Shown one piece after another: positions 19,470-28,482 of a stretch of 64,000 nucleotides of DNA; the stretch's first letter is position 1, and every line of letters starts with the position of its first letter. Position numbers and translations under genes: made by a program. A model generated the notes under the pieces. It did no database searches. It had not been told where the DNA came from and saw only the letters and a program-made list of their open reading frames with translations. Location: positions 62,001 through 126,000 of the forward strand of contig JADJTK010000010.1 in the NCBI GenBank assembly GCA_016711225.1. The letters are read 5' to 3'. The DNA comes from Opitutaceae bacterium. GTDB taxonomy: Bacteria > Verrucomicrobiota > Verrucomicrobiia > Opitutales > Opitutaceae.

Positions 19470-20611
19470 TTCGCGAGGAGGAGTTGGTCAAAGACCTGCG
19501 GGTCGTTGGCGTTGCGGCGGGCTTCTTCTAGGGAGATCTCGCCGGCGCGGGCCAGGGCGAGCAGGTGGCGCTCGAGGGTGATCATGCCGTCCTTGTGGCC
19601 GGTCTCCAGCTGGGAGTAGAGCTGGTGCCAGACGCCGGTGCGCACGAGGTTGGCCACGCCGGTGGTGTTCTTGAATACCTCCACCGCGATGCGCCGCCCG
19701 CCCTCCTGCCGGGAGACGAGCTTTTGGCCGATCACGTAGGAGAGGCTGAGGGAGAGCTGGGCGGCGATCTCCTTGCTGCGGTCGGAAGGGAACATGTCGA
19801 CGATGCGCGTGATCGTGCCCTTGGCGTCCTTGGTGTGCAGGGTGGAGAAGACGAGGTGGCCGGTCTCGGCGGCGGTGAGGGCCAGGGCGGTGGTCTCGCG
19901 GTCGCGCATCTCGCCCACGAAGATGATGTCGGGGTCCTCGCGCAGGGCGCTGCGCAGGCCGGCGGAGAAGTTGGGGACGTGCGGGCCCACCTCACGCTGG
20001 GAGAAGAGGGCGCGCCGGCTGGCGAAGGTGTATTCGATCGGGTCCTCGAGGGTGATCACGCGCACGGCGCGGTGCTCGTTGATGTGCTGGAGGAAGCTGG
20101 CGATGGTGGTGCTCTTGCCGCTGCCGGTGTTACCGGCGACAATGATCAGGCCCTGCTGCAGCGCGCAGATGTCCTGCCACACGCGGGCGTCGGGCAGGCC
20201 GAGGCTCTCGGCCTGGGGGATGTAGTGGGGCAGTACGCGCACGACGGCGGCCAGGCCGTCGCGGTCGCGAAAGGCGTTGACACGGAAATTCTGTCCGCCC
20301 TCGGCCCAGCTGAAGGAGGCGTCGACATCCACCGGTGCCTTGGTCTGGAGCTGGGCGAGTTGTGCCGGGGAAATCATCGCGCCGATGAGCCGCTCGGCGA
20401 CCTCCGGGCGCATGGCGGTGGCGTCGGGCAGGGGGATGATGTCGCCGTCGTAGCGGTAGTGGGCGGCCTCGCCGGTCTTGAGGTGGAGGTCGGAGAAGCG
20501 GGAGAGGCCGCCGAGCATGTGGGCGGGGTCGGTGAACACGCCCAACAGGTCGCGCAGGCTGTGCAGTTTGCCGGCGACGGGATAGACCGGCTCTTCGAGG
20601 GCGGAAGCCAT
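19466..20611 (-). CDS. pilT: Type IV pilus retraction ATPase, PilT/PilU family
   Basis: The 381-residue protein has an N-terminal PAS-like domain, then the secretion ATPase core. Visible motifs are Walker A GNTGSGKST (about 160-168), the Asp box LEDPIEY, Walker B PDIIFVGEMRD and the His box GHLVFSTLHT. It powers pilus disassembly for twitching. An N-terminal extension of about 35 residues precedes the SDLHLKTG start usual for PilT. No pilin or pilus assembly genes are in the window. The start ATG at 20611 is preceded by a long non-coding region. Its stop codon overlaps the start of the deoxyribosyltransferase gene. Confidence 0.88.
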   Translation of the reverse strand: MASALEEPVYPVAGKLHSLRDLLGVFTDPAHMLGGLSRFSDLHLKTGEAAHYRYDGDIIPLPDATAMRPEVAERLIGAMISPAQLAQLQTKAPVDVDASFSWAEGGQNFRVNAFRDRDGLAAVVRVLPHYIPQAESLGLPDARVWQDICALQQGLIIVAGNTGSGKSTTIASFLQHINEHRAVRVITLEDPIEYTFASRRALFSQREVGPHVPNFSAGLRSALREDPDIIFVGEMRDRETTALALTAAETGHLVFSTLHTKDAKGTITRIVDMFPSDRSKEIAAQLSLSLSYVIGQKLVSRQEGGRRIAVEVFKNTTGVANLVRTGVWHQLYSQLETGHKDGMITLERHLLALARAGEISLEEARRNANDPQVFDQLLLAK

Positions 20612-20841
20612 GGCGTGGGCGGAGTGTGGGGAGAAGGGAGGGCGCTGACGAGTGAAGAGTAGGGGCGGTGAGGTGGCCGGTCCGGATGGCGGACCTGCGC
20701 GTGAGCCGAGAGGGTCTCCGCCAATCTGCGCTTATCCGCGTTCATCTGCGGTTTACTCCTCAAGGACAGGGAACCACGGATTCAGATGCGGATAAGGCAT
20801 TCGGCGGGAGGTGACAGCAAGGAAGGCAAAGATTCGGAAGT

Positions 20842-20890
20842 TTCACCACAGAGGGCACGGAGATCACAGAGATTCGGAAGAGGTTAACCG
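20842..20890. repeat. CACAGAG-type dispersed repeat, copy 1
   Basis: TTCACCACAGAGGGCACGGA, then ATCACAGAG and a TTCGGAAGAGGTTAACCG end. The same succession of words recurs at 24743-24800 and 39315-39449. Confidence 0.65.
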
Positions 20891-21060
20891 TTCCGAACGC
20901 AAACGCTCGGAAGATTCACCACGGATTGCGCGGATAACGCGGATGCGGTTTCCGACGTGGCCCGCTCCTTTAGGACGGGCCCGCCGTGTAGGCCACCGCG
21001 GCGAGGTGGATTGTCGGGGTCGAATGCTCGCTACTCGCTGCTCGCTCCTCGCTACTTCTG

Positions 21061-21145
21061 TTTTGCCGCAAGGAACGCAAAGACCGCAAAGAATCGGAAT
21101 CGGGGAAGGTCACTGAGATCACAGAGGCAGAAGAGGCCACAGAGG
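21061..21145. repeat. CACAGAG-type dispersed repeat, copy 2
   Basis: The copy contains GCCGCAAGGAACGCAAAGAC followed by ATCACAGAGG and CCACAGAGG words. It shares the GCAAGGAACGCAAAGA part with the copy at 39361-39391. Confidence 0.55.
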
Positions 21146-21200
21146 GATTCCAGGGTGGCGCCGTCCCTGCCTGCGTTCAGGCCGTGGCGACGCGCGTTGG

Positions 21201-21244
21201 GACGTAGGCCGTGTAGGCCACTGCGGTGAGGTGGCCTGTACGTC
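21201..21244. repeat. GACGTAGGCC palindrome, copy 1
   Basis: Outer arms GACGTA and TACGTC enclose inner arms GGCCAC and GTGGCC. A near-identical copy is at 24964-25007, and shorter pieces lie at about 20985 and 24668. Confidence 0.65.
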
Positions 21245-21867
21245 TGGAGAGCGCGAACCTCCGCGTGAGCCGGCGCGGGGTGATCAAAATTCCACCATCA
21301 AGCGCAGCTAGCCGTGGGCGGCCTCGATCCCCTGGGCGCACCGGACCGGCGGGTGTCAAGTAGGGTGAATTGCGGATGTCTCCCAACTTGCGATACGAAG
21401 CGGCGCCGTGCACCGCATGCAGCATTGGGAGCGGGAGGCATCGGGACCGGATACATTTTCGTTTCGAAAATCGGAATTCGGTTCGCCCTGTTTGACTCCG
21501 CGGCAGCGGAGGGTGGGTGGGTGGAAACAACTGGTACGCGCTGGTTCAGCCCTCAGTTTGTTTCCCGCGCCCGGTGGATACTCGACTTGGCGAGCACCGC
21601 GCGCCCGCACTGGCAGTCCCTCCACGCTCTTGAGAACGAACAAGCGTATCCGGCAGTCATGGCGCCCTTGCTGCCAGGCCTGGGGCGGCCTGGTCCAGTG
21701 CTTGATGATCTGTGACGTCAATGTAAAAACTGCGCCGTGACAGTGTAACTACTTGTCGAGTGCAGTAGAGGCGCAATACTTCGGCGCCTCGGCAGGCGGT
21801 TCCGGCTTAACCGGGAGCGTGGTTACGCCTCAGTCTTCAACCCCTTGGCATAAACAGTTATCCTACG

Positions 21868-24564
21868 ATGTGCTCTCCCGTTTTCTCCCACAAGGCTCGA
21901 CGCCGGAGGTTGAGCATTCTTGTCGTGTCGTTGCTGTTGGCTTGGGGCTCGGCGGCCTCGAGCCGTGCAGCCCCGGCTGCAGCCCCGACGGGCCAGGATG
22001 CGTTCCAAGACTGGTTGGTCGGCCATGGGTTGCCCCCCGATAGTGAGCCGGCTGCTGATCCAGACGGCGACGGCTTGGGGAACTTCCGTGAGTACGCGTT
22101 CTCCGGCGTGCCCACCGATCCAACCTCCGCACCGGAACCAGTCGGGCAGGTTTCCGGTGCTCGTCTGCAGGTCACCTTTTCTCGTGCACGCAGCGAATTG
22201 AACTACCTCGTTGAGGCGAGCGATGATCTCCGCTCGTGGTCCGGGATTGCTACCAATCCCGGTGCCCCCGGCCAAGAAGTGACCTGTCCGGATACCATTA
22301 ATGTCGGGTCCACAGCGGCACGTTTTCTCCGTGTTCGGGTGACCACCGACGCCGCTGTCGCGACTCCGGAGTTCTCGGTTCCGGGCGGAAGTTATGACGT
22401 AACGCAAATCGTCGTTCTAACCACTGCGACTTCCGGTGCCACGCTTCGGTATACCACTGACGGCTCGGCCCCTTCGGCCAACAACGGCATAGACTATACT
22501 GGGCCTCTCACGGTTTCCGCGAGCGTAACCCTCCGTGTGATCGCGCTGCTGGACGGGATGCCCTCCAGCGGCGTGGTGGAGGCCCGCTACGTCATCACCA
22601 CCGGCGAGGTTACCAACGCTGCCTACCTCGGCATTGGGGTGGGCTCTTCCCTCGACTGGGATCGTTGCCGTGCGCTCGCCGATGTGATGAAGCTAGCCCG
22701 GGACTTTCTCGTGCCGGGTACAGAGACCTTAGCCAAGGTCGACGCAGATGGTTGGCCATTGGAGGATGCGGATGTGGTCGTCTGGCAGGGCATCGACCGG
22801 ATGCATGGCACCTACCGCTTGAGTTTTGCCGGAGAAGCGGTCATCAAGACCGCTTGGGGCGATGCCTCTGTAGCGGGCATGACTTATGATGCCGCTACTA
22901 ATACGACGACGGCCAATCTCATCTATCGGAGCACCGATGGATCCGGACTCCGGCTTTCTTTCACAGGTACCAAGCGCACTCCTGGCAGCGGAGTCGGGAC
23001 CGGTGTGTCCGGTGTTCGCTTGATTCGCCCGCGGGTTCCGGGTGGCACGGCGACCTATGACACGGAAGTCTTCACCGACCAGTTCAAGGCTTCGCTCGCG
23101 TCTGTGCGTGTGCTCCGGTTCATGGATTGGCTGGCGACCAACAGCAATCCGCAGACGACTTGGGACTCGCGCACACGGCCCACGCACGCTTCGCAGCAGG
23201 TGGGCAATCCGACGACTTTTCCGACCGGTGGATGGCAGGGACGCGGCGGCTGCTTCGAGTACGCAATCCTCCTCGCGAACGAAGTTGGTAAGGACGCATG
23301 GATTTGTGTGCCGGTCGGTGCGACCGATGACTATGTCCTTAAGCTGGCACAGATTTGTAGATATGGTTCCGATGGCCGCGACCCCTACACCGGCCCGCAG
23401 TCCAATCCCGTCTATCCACCGTTGGCCGAGGGGCTCCGGCTGTACGTTGAGTTCAGCAACGAGATTTGGAACACGAACGGCCACTTCGGTCAGTCTCAGA
23501 AAAACCATGAGGATGCGATCGCTGAGGTCGCTGCTGGTAACTCGCCTCTCAATTACGACGGTGCTGCCGCCAATGATTGGGAGTGGGCCTGGCGCCGTAT
23601 CACCAAGCGGACGATCGATGTTAGCAACACCTTCCGGGCCGTCTTCGGCGACAACGCCATGGGCGACCGGGTGCGCGTTGTGCTCATGAGTCAACTCGGC
23701 TACGCCGATGGACCCACCTTGCAGCAGTTCAAATTGGCCGAGGAATATTACAACAATCCGGCGCGCGTGTCGGTGCCGAGGCCGCTCAACTATTATGTCT
23801 ACGGCGCGGGCGGTTCGGCCTATTACAACCCACAGAACGACAGCGCCGACCTGACCCTTAGCACGATCTGGGATAGCTACACCTACGACTCGGGCCTGTG
23901 GAAAAGCATGCTTGCGCGGGACGTCGATCTCGTTCTCGCGTTCGGCCTGAAGCGCATTGCCTACGAAGGTGGCCCCAGCCTGGATATCACCGGAAGGAGC
24001 GAGTCGGTGAAAGCGGCTTCGATTGCCGACCCGCGGACGACAGAGGAGATCGCGGAGCACCATACCGTCTGGAACCAAACGGCCGGCGATCTTCTGGTGT
24101 ACTACCAGCTCTCGGGCGACTACCAGTGGGGTTTCCTCCACGATGTCTACGATACGTGGACGACTCCGAAGATGCTGGGGCTTGCCCGGTTGGGTGCCGC
24201 GACCCGGGAAGAGTCGACCTATGGCACGCCGTTGCCGGCGACCCTCTCTGGCAGCGGGCAGAACGCTCCCCCGGGCTGGGGCGGTGGAGGCGCGCGATAT
24301 TCATACGCTCGACACACCTGGAACTGTTATGTGGTTCGGGTGATGGAGGCCCGGGCCTACACTCTTACGGTGAACGTGAGCGAAGGCACCAGTGGAGCCA
24401 AGTTGGACGTCTATGTGGATGGTGCGAAGCTCGGGACCATCGCGGTGCCGGCGAGCGGAGACGCTGTGTCGGTTATCACGCCAAGTCTCGCGCGTGGCAC
24501 TCATGGTCTGCGCTTGGTCTGCGCGGGCGGAACGTTCATCGTGAATACCATCTCGGTTCAGTAG
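21868..24564 (+). CDS. Secreted multidomain protein with glycosidase-like TIM-barrel features
   Basis: The 898-residue exported protein has a signal peptide at about 14-34. A DPDGDGLGNFREYAFSG segment (about 63-80) follows, then a small beta-domain. A chitobiase/hexosaminidase C-terminal-like domain (about 173-245) contains TSGATLRYTTDGSAPSANNG. A large region with clan GH-A features comes next: VEFSNEIWNTNGHFG (Asn-Glu pair, candidate acid/base) and RIAYEGGPSLD (candidate nucleophile). The C-terminus is beta-rich and CBM-like. It probably hydrolyses a polysaccharide outside the cytoplasm; the substrate is unknown and catalysis is inferred from motifs only. It has no PEP-CTERM tail. Confidence 0.65.
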   Translation: MCSPVFSHKARRRRLSILVVSLLLAWGSAASSRAAPAAAPTGQDAFQDWLVGHGLPPDSEPAADPDGDGLGNFREYAFSGVPTDPTSAPEPVGQVSGARLQVTFSRARSELNYLVEASDDLRSWSGIATNPGAPGQEVTCPDTINVGSTAARFLRVRVTTDAAVATPEFSVPGGSYDVTQIVVLTTATSGATLRYTTDGSAPSANNGIDYTGPLTVSASVTLRVIALLDGMPSSGVVEARYVITTGEVTNAAYLGIGVGSSLDWDRCRALADVMKLARDFLVPGTETLAKVDADGWPLEDADVVVWQGIDRMHGTYRLSFAGEAVIKTAWGDASVAGMTYDAATNTTTANLIYRSTDGSGLRLSFTGTKRTPGSGVGTGVSGVRLIRPRVPGGTATYDTEVFTDQFKASLASVRVLRFMDWLATNSNPQTTWDSRTRPTHASQQVGNPTTFPTGGWQGRGGCFEYAILLANEVGKDAWICVPVGATDDYVLKLAQICRYGSDGRDPYTGPQSNPVYPPLAEGLRLYVEFSNEIWNTNGHFGQSQKNHEDAIAEVAAGNSPLNYDGAAANDWEWAWRRITKRTIDVSNTFRAVFGDNAMGDRVRVVLMSQLGYADGPTLQQFKLAEEYYNNPARVSVPRPLNYYVYGAGGSAYYNPQNDSADLTLSTIWDSYTYDSGLWKSMLARDVDLVLAFGLKRIAYEGGPSLDITGRSESVKAASIADPRTTEEIAEHHTVWNQTAGDLLVYYQLSGDYQWGFLHDVYDTWTTPKMLGLARLGAATREESTYGTPLPATLSGSGQNAPPGWGGGGARYSYARHTWNCYVVRVMEARAYTLTVNVSEGTSGAKLDVYVDGAKLGTIAVPASGDAVSVITPSLARGTHGLRLVCAGGTFIVNTISVQ

Positions 24565-24630
24565 CAGCACCGGGCCGGCACACGCGGAGGTTCGCCGCAT
24601 GGGCCGTCCCTGCCTGCGTTCCGGCTGTAA

Positions 24631-24650
24631 CGAAGCTCGCCAGAGCTTCG
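24631..24650. repeat. CGAAGCTC hairpin, copy 1
   Basis: CGAAGCTC-GCCA-GAGCTTCG is a perfect 8-bp stem. The identical 20 bases recur at 25020-25039. Confidence 0.75.
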
Positions 24651-24742
24651 TCAGGCCCCCGCTCGCCTGTAGTCCACCGCGGTGAGATGGCCGTCCGGAG
24701 TTGGATGCTCGCTACACGCTACCCACGACTCGCTACTGCCGA

Positions 24743-24800
24743 TTCACCACGGAGGGCACTGAGAGCACAGAGGTTCGGAAGAGGTTAGCCGCAAGGAACG
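24743..24800. repeat. CACAGAG-type dispersed repeat, copy 3
   Basis: TTCACCACGGAGGGCACTGA, then GCACAGAGGTTCGGAAGAGG and TTAGCCGCAAGGAACG, in the same word order as the other copies. Confidence 0.6.
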
Positions 24801-24963
24801 GCAGGATCGATTTCTTGAAACTCGAAACCCGAAACCCGAAACGCGAAACTCAAAACCCTAAACCGACCCGGTCACAGAGGTCACGGAGGGGGAGGAGATC
24901 ACGGAGGAATTGGAGTGGCGCAGGCGGCCCTGGCTGTGTGCCGGTCGTAGCGACGTTCGTTGG

Positions 24964-25007
24964 GACGTAGGCCGTGTAGGCCACCGCGGTGAGGTGGCCT
25001 GTACGTC
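24964..25007. repeat. GACGTAGGCC palindrome, copy 2
   Basis: Same outer (GACGTA/TACGTC) and inner (GGCCACC/GGTGGCC) arms as at 21201-21244. Only the loop differs, by one base. Confidence 0.7.
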
Positions 25008-25019
25008 TTCCGCCCGTAG

Positions 25020-25039
25020 CGAAGCTCGCCAGAGCTTCG
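25020..25039. repeat. CGAAGCTC hairpin, copy 2
   Basis: Identical to 24631-24650; it follows the GACGTAGGCC palindrome by 12 bases. Confidence 0.75.
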
Positions 25040-25729
25040 TCCACCCCGCCTCCGGCGTTGTTGGACGGCGCAGCCGTTCAGGCCTGGGGCCGCCTCCTCC
25101 GACCCTCCGCGGCCCCTTCGTTCTGCCCTCTTCATTCTTCGCTGCCTTAGACCCGCCGCCCGCCTCGGCCTCGGGTTACAACGCCGGAATAACAGTGTTA
25201 TGGAGAGGGCTGTCATCATCGGCAACGGACGCCTCTGGTTCACGGAACCTCCTCAATGACCGAGACTTTTGGCCGCTTCCGTCCCTCCGGCGCTGTTCGG
25301 ATCCGTGCTCTTCAATCCCTGATATCATGCATGCTGCCATATTGCACAACGCTCCGGCTTGGCTCCCGTAATTTGATTTCTGACATACACCGATTCTCCT
25401 CCCGCGCACTCTCACGCCGCGCCAACCAACGCCGCAACTGGCCATCTACCAATCAGATATCCAGCGCACGTCCCCAACCACGGCCCTTGCTCCACTCGCC
25501 TCGCTGCACGCCCTTTTCTCCGTACCTTATCGACCGGTGAAGGTTATCCCCGGCGCGACAAAACCTGGGCGGGCCCGTTTTCTTGCATGTTTTCGGGGAG
25601 CACTTTTCGCCAGTCCCGCGAGCTCCCAAGTCAGTCCTTGATTTCCAAGGCCCGATCGATCAGAGACTTCAGTAGCGAACGATGAGAGCATTCACCCCCA
25701 AAACCGGCCCGCAAGGCGTTTGGATATCA

Positions 25730-25763
25730 CGCAACTTCGTTGCGCCATAATACTCTGTTGGGC
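25730..25763 (+). other. Left boundary of the cassette array (attI-like simple site)
   Basis: GTTGGGC at 25757-25763 is a GTTRRRY crossover box and the exact complement of the R'' box (GCCCAAC, 26148) that closes the first cassette. No R'' box or attC-like fold is found upstream, only a small hairpin CGCAAC-TTC-GTTGCG (25730-25744). The site therefore resembles the recombined side of an attI site rather than an attC. Confidence 0.5.
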
Positions 25764-25769
25764 GAAAAA

Positions 25770-26141
25770 ATGAAACGATTCGTCGCCATCTTTGCTATGC
25801 TCGGTCTGCTCAGCGGCTGTCTCGAAAAGAAGCCGCGCAGCTTTTTCGCGATCGACGGGATCTGTGTTGGCTCTGCCGTGAAGGAGGGCGAACGGTTTCG
25901 GCTGCCCATTGGATTTAGCACAGCATTTGTGCATTCAGGCCAGTGGCTCTACGACGTGAAAGCTGTGACCGAAGCGGATTCGATCTATCTCACCGCCGTG
26001 TTCACGACGCCACCCGGCTTGAAGGAATCCCGCTATGTCGGTTCGGTCGACCTAGGCGCGATCCGATCCGGCACATACAAGGTACGCTATCGCGATCCTG
26101 ATGGGCGGGTTCACGATCTGGGTCTCGTCACCCTGCAATGA
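25770..26141 (+). CDS. Cassette 1: small predicted lipoprotein
   Basis: The 123-residue protein has a lipoprotein signal (MKRFVAIFAMLGLLSGC, lipobox LLSGC, cysteine at about 17). The mature part is short and probably beta-rich. The ATG lies 6 bases after the crossover box, so ribosome binding must use cassette-leader or upstream sequence. The stop codon falls 6 bases before the attC R'' box. No family recognised. Confidence 0.75.
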   Translation: MKRFVAIFAMLGLLSGCLEKKPRSFFAIDGICVGSAVKEGERFRLPIGFSTAFVHSGQWLYDVKAVTEADSIYLTAVFTTPPGLKESRYVGSVDLGAIRSGTYKVRYRDPDGRVHDLGLVTLQ

Positions 26142-26147
26142 AAAAAA

Positions 26148-26239
26148 GCCCAACAAGTCACTACTGCACAACGCCGGTAGAAGTGTCCGTTTTCCAAGCG
26201 ACGTCCGATTCCCGGCGTGGCAGACCTGAAGCGTTCGCC
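26148..26239 (+). other. attC site 1 (92 bp)
   Basis: R'' GCCCAAC (26148) and R' GTTCGCC (26233). The centre carries CAACGCCGG and, 50 bases on, CCGGCGTGG as inverted halves. It closely resembles attC 10. Confidence 0.88.
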
Positions 26240-26248
26240 GGAAGAAGC

Positions 26249-26722
26249 ATGCCGACTCACATCCAGACGATTGCTGAGGATCGACCGCTGATCGAAAGCG
26301 AGAAGATCCTGCTGCGTTGGTTGCTGGAGCATGGCGAGACGCGTGGGCGAGATTTCCTGCCGCAAACAGATCGTGCCAGGGTTTCAGGGCGATGCGGCTG
26401 CGGCGGCTGTGCGACGGTCGATCTGGCCGTCGACGGTTTGAAAGAAGAAGACAAGGGTCTGTTTCCCGTCGCCGATTTCTTATACCGCACACCGTCCGGC
26501 GGGCTGTGCGGTGTGGTGGCGGTGGCCCGAGGTGATCGACTTGCCGGGCTCGAGGTAGGGAGCGTCGATGGCCGAGAGACTCCGACCGAGTTGCCGACGA
26601 CCGGCAGGCTCTTTCCTGCCGCGGAACTGGAAAACGGAGGGCGAACCAGCGACCAGAGCGCAACGCCGGTTAAGTGCCCGGTTTCCAATCACTGCCCGCC
26701 GCCCGGCGTGGCTCATCCGTAA
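26249..26722 (+). CDS. Cassette 2: conserved hypothetical protein with Cys cluster
   Basis: This 157-residue cytoplasmic protein begins MPTHIQTIAEDRPLIESEKI. A helical N-terminal half with LLRWLLEHGE is followed by a Cys cluster RCGCGGCATVD (about 47-57) and a beta-rich part containing DFLYRTPSGGLCGVV. The arrangement suggests a small metal-binding or regulatory domain; I cannot name the family. The last 27 residues are encoded by attC 2 and are almost the same as the tail of cassette 15. Starts 10 bases after its crossover box. Confidence 0.7.
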   Translation: MPTHIQTIAEDRPLIESEKILLRWLLEHGETRGRDFLPQTDRARVSGRCGCGGCATVDLAVDGLKEEDKGLFPVADFLYRTPSGGLCGVVAVARGDRLAGLEVGSVDGRETPTELPTTGRLFPAAELENGGRTSDQSATPVKCPVSNHCPPPGVAHP

Positions 26723-26731
26723 GCGTTCGGC
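26640..26731 (+). other. attC site 2 (92 bp)
   Basis: R'' GGCGAAC (26640) and R' GTTCGGC (26725). Outside the boxes it differs from attC 15 at only a few positions. The cassette 2 reading frame stops inside it. Confidence 0.88.
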
Positions 26732-26735
26732 TGAT

Positions 26736-27185
26736 ATGCACCGTTTTCTTCCCTTTCTTCTCAGCACAGCGTTCATCTTGAGCGGATGCGTGACGCACCC
26801 TTTCGTTGGAAACTATCGCGCAGAGACCGGTGAAGTTTTGAAAATACACAAGAGCGGGGTTGTAATGTTGTCACGGTTATCTAGCGAATATCCCGTCGGG
26901 CGAATACATATTGCTTATAGTGTTCTGGTTTCGTGACCGGAAGGAAGCTACTGCACATAGCATCCTGCTCGAACACCCATCACCTCATTGCGTATGCGTG
27001 GTGCGGAATTCTTGTTTTCGGCAGATTGGTCTGACGTTATTGTAGGATGGAATGGTGTCTTGAAACAAGAACCGTTGCCGACGATATTTCAGAAAGAAAT
27101 AAAGACAGAGCCGAACAAGTCGTCACAGAACAACGCCGGTAAAGTGTCGCCTCCGAACTCGGAGTCCACGGCCCGGCGTGTCTGA
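26736..27185 (+). pseudogene. Cassette 3: small lipoprotein, probably broken
   Basis: The first part (26736-26936, 66 residues) has a lipoprotein signal (FILSGC) and continues GNYRAETGEVLKIHKSG. After its TGA, a second frame reads IVFWFRDRKEATAHSILLEH (about 26917-26976), and the original frame resumes at 26988 with RMRGAEFLFSADWSDVIVGWNG. The whole reads as one lipoprotein of about 125 residues disturbed by two compensating indels. The second segment runs into attC 3. No family named. Confidence 0.5.
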
Positions 27186-27200
27186 ACTGAAGCGTTGGGC
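27110..27200 (+). other. attC site 3 (91 bp)
   Basis: R'' GCCGAAC (27110) and R' GTTGGGC (27194). The inner part CAACGCCGGTAAAGTGTC and CCCGGCGTG is shared with the CGCCGG subgroup. Confidence 0.85.
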
Positions 27201-27208
27201 AAAAGAAG

Positions 27209-27843
27209 ATGGACGTTTCAAACAGCACGACCGGGGAGAAGATATCGATACGCGTTGACAATACGGTCGCTTCTCCGGCTGGAACACTGGTTGTCGAGGC
27301 GATGTTCAGTAAGTTCGTCGACCTCAGTGAATCGCCGGAGATGGTTCTTGCCCGGATTCATCCTAGCAAAGTGAAGGTCTTTGACTGGATACTATCCGGC
27401 CAGTGCTCGGCAGTTTCGCGAGATACTGATTCACAGTCGCCGGTTTCTTTGCTTCCAGAAGTCGAGCTTCACATAGGGCATCCAGGGCGTACATCGGTTG
27501 TGCGAAAGTATTCTGAGATTCGGGCAGGGGGCATTGCACGACCGGCTGTATCCGAGACCATCACTGGATTCGATCCAATCGCTGAGCCCGTGATGATGCG
27601 CCTTCTGATGGTTCATTCGCGCTCGTATTTGCCGCACTGCCGCCACTGAGCATAGACACGGAAGTAGAGCCGTTCGATCTGAATAGTTTCGGAAAGGGTC
27701 TATGCGCTGTTGCCGGGGGATCGCTCGACTGGGACGATCGGGATGTGTTCGTTCTTAGCGCGGCTGGTACTGCTGCGATTCCGAGGATCCGCAAGTTCGT
27801 CTCGGGTTTCCGGACGCCACGGTCATGGTGGAGGCTATGGTGA
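27209..27843 (+). pseudogene. Cassette 4: hypothetical protein, probable frameshift
   Basis: The first frame (27209-27649) reads MDVSNSTTGEKISIRV and ends with a non-protein-like tail. From about 27590 another frame is protein-like and ends just before attC 4 at 27843, with SIDTEVEPFDLNSFGKG, SLDWDDRDVFVLSAAG and IRKFVSGF. Joining them gives about 210 residues and fills the cassette exactly, as in the intact neighbours. Nothing identifies the function. The start is 8 bases after the crossover box. Confidence 0.5.
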
Positions 27844-27852
27844 GAAGAGACA

Positions 27853-27942
27853 GCCCAACCAGACACCAGTGCCAATGCCGGGATCACGTCGCTTTTCCAA
27901 TCGCTGTCCGGTTCCCGGCATGGCACACCTGTAGCGTTCGCC
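27853..27942 (+). other. attC site 4 (90 bp)
   Basis: R'' GCCCAAC (27853) and R' GTTCGCC (27936). Inner inverted halves ATGCCGGGA and TCCCGGCAT. Confidence 0.87.
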
Positions 27943-27944
27943 AA

Positions 27945-28460
27945 ATGAAGATCGTCGCATTCCTCCTCCTTACGGTTCTGATCTCGGGCTGCGCAAGCGT
28001 TGATCGCCGACCGCTCCTGTCCAGCCCGCCGAAAGAAATTTCTGTTGGGACTACGGTGAAAGTCTTTGGTCAGGGGCTCTCGAAGTCCGAGTGGGTCGAG
28101 TTGCCGGCGGGGATCTATATTCTCCGCTTCGAAAGAGATGGTAGTCGCTACTACATGCGCGAGGATCCTCTGGTTCGCATCAAGACGCTCTATCCCGAGA
28201 CCCAAAGGCCAGGTGGGATCTTGTACTACCGGCTGACAGGGCGATTCCATGCATTCGCGGCCATGACGGGTCCGATTCATATGTGGATGGGGGTCGGCCT
28301 TGCGACCGTCGGAAGCAAGGGTCAGTTGTTGCCGTTCCCGATGGGTGTGATTCCGGACGAAGTTCTTGCCACATACAAAGATGAGGCGAACAAGCCACTA
28401 CAGGGAACGGAGGGAACGTCCCCGTCCTCTTCGATTCAGCCTGAGGCCCTCCGTCCCTGA
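27945..28460 (+). CDS. Cassette 5: predicted lipoprotein
   Basis: The 171-residue protein has a lipoprotein signal MKIVAFLLLTVLISGC (lipobox cysteine at residue 16). A beta-rich domain follows, with VGTTVKVFGQGLSKSEWVEL and LPAGIYILRFERDGSRYYM, then a hydrophobic stretch MWMGVGLATVG (about 110-120). The last 25 or so residues are encoded by attC 5. The layout suggests an outer-membrane or periplasmic lipoprotein. Family not recognised. The ATG overlaps the region 3 bases after the crossover box. Confidence 0.75.
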   Translation: MKIVAFLLLTVLISGCASVDRRPLLSSPPKEISVGTTVKVFGQGLSKSEWVELPAGIYILRFERDGSRYYMREDPLVRIKTLYPETQRPGGILYYRLTGRFHAFAAMTGPIHMWMGVGLATVGSKGQLLPFPMGVIPDEVLATYKDEANKPLQGTEGTSPSSSIQPEALRP

Positions 28461-28475
28461 CCTCGAACGTTAGGT
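28385..28475 (+). other. attC site 5 (91 bp)
   Basis: R'' GGCGAAC (28385) and R' GTTAGGT (28469). The inside differs most from the other sites: GGAACGGAGGGAACGTCCC in place of the common core. Confidence 0.8.
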
Positions 28476-28482
28476 GCAAGAG

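Larger units (their letters stand above)
20612..21867. other. Long gene-free region rich in dispersed repeats
   Basis: In these 1.26 kb no reading frame looks protein-like. They contain two CACAGAG-type repeat copies (20842-20890, 21061-21145) and one GACGTAGGCC palindrome (21201-21244). The part 21300-21740 has lower GC and a few open frames of about 100 codons, none of which I recognise. Confidence 0.6.
24565..25756. other. Repeat-rich region left of the integron array; no integrase gene
   Basis: In 1.19 kb there is no convincing gene on either strand. In particular there is no tyrosine recombinase, which would be expected here, divergent from the array, if an integron integrase were present. 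It holds two CGAAGCTC hairpins, one CACAGAG-type copy, one GACGTAGGCC palindrome and a run of GAAACCCGAAAC words (about 24815-24850). Confidence 0.65.

Noticed and set aside
21300..21740. Opposed frames of 110-133 codons in the gap before the 898-residue protein
   Set aside because: No start signal, no family resemblance, and codon use unlike the neighbours; I see no reason to call a gene.
25176..25540. Short frames left of the array as a possible integrase remnant
   Set aside because: The translations contain none of the tyrosine recombinase motifs (RxxR box, HxLRH, catalytic Tyr) and look like random high-GC sequence.
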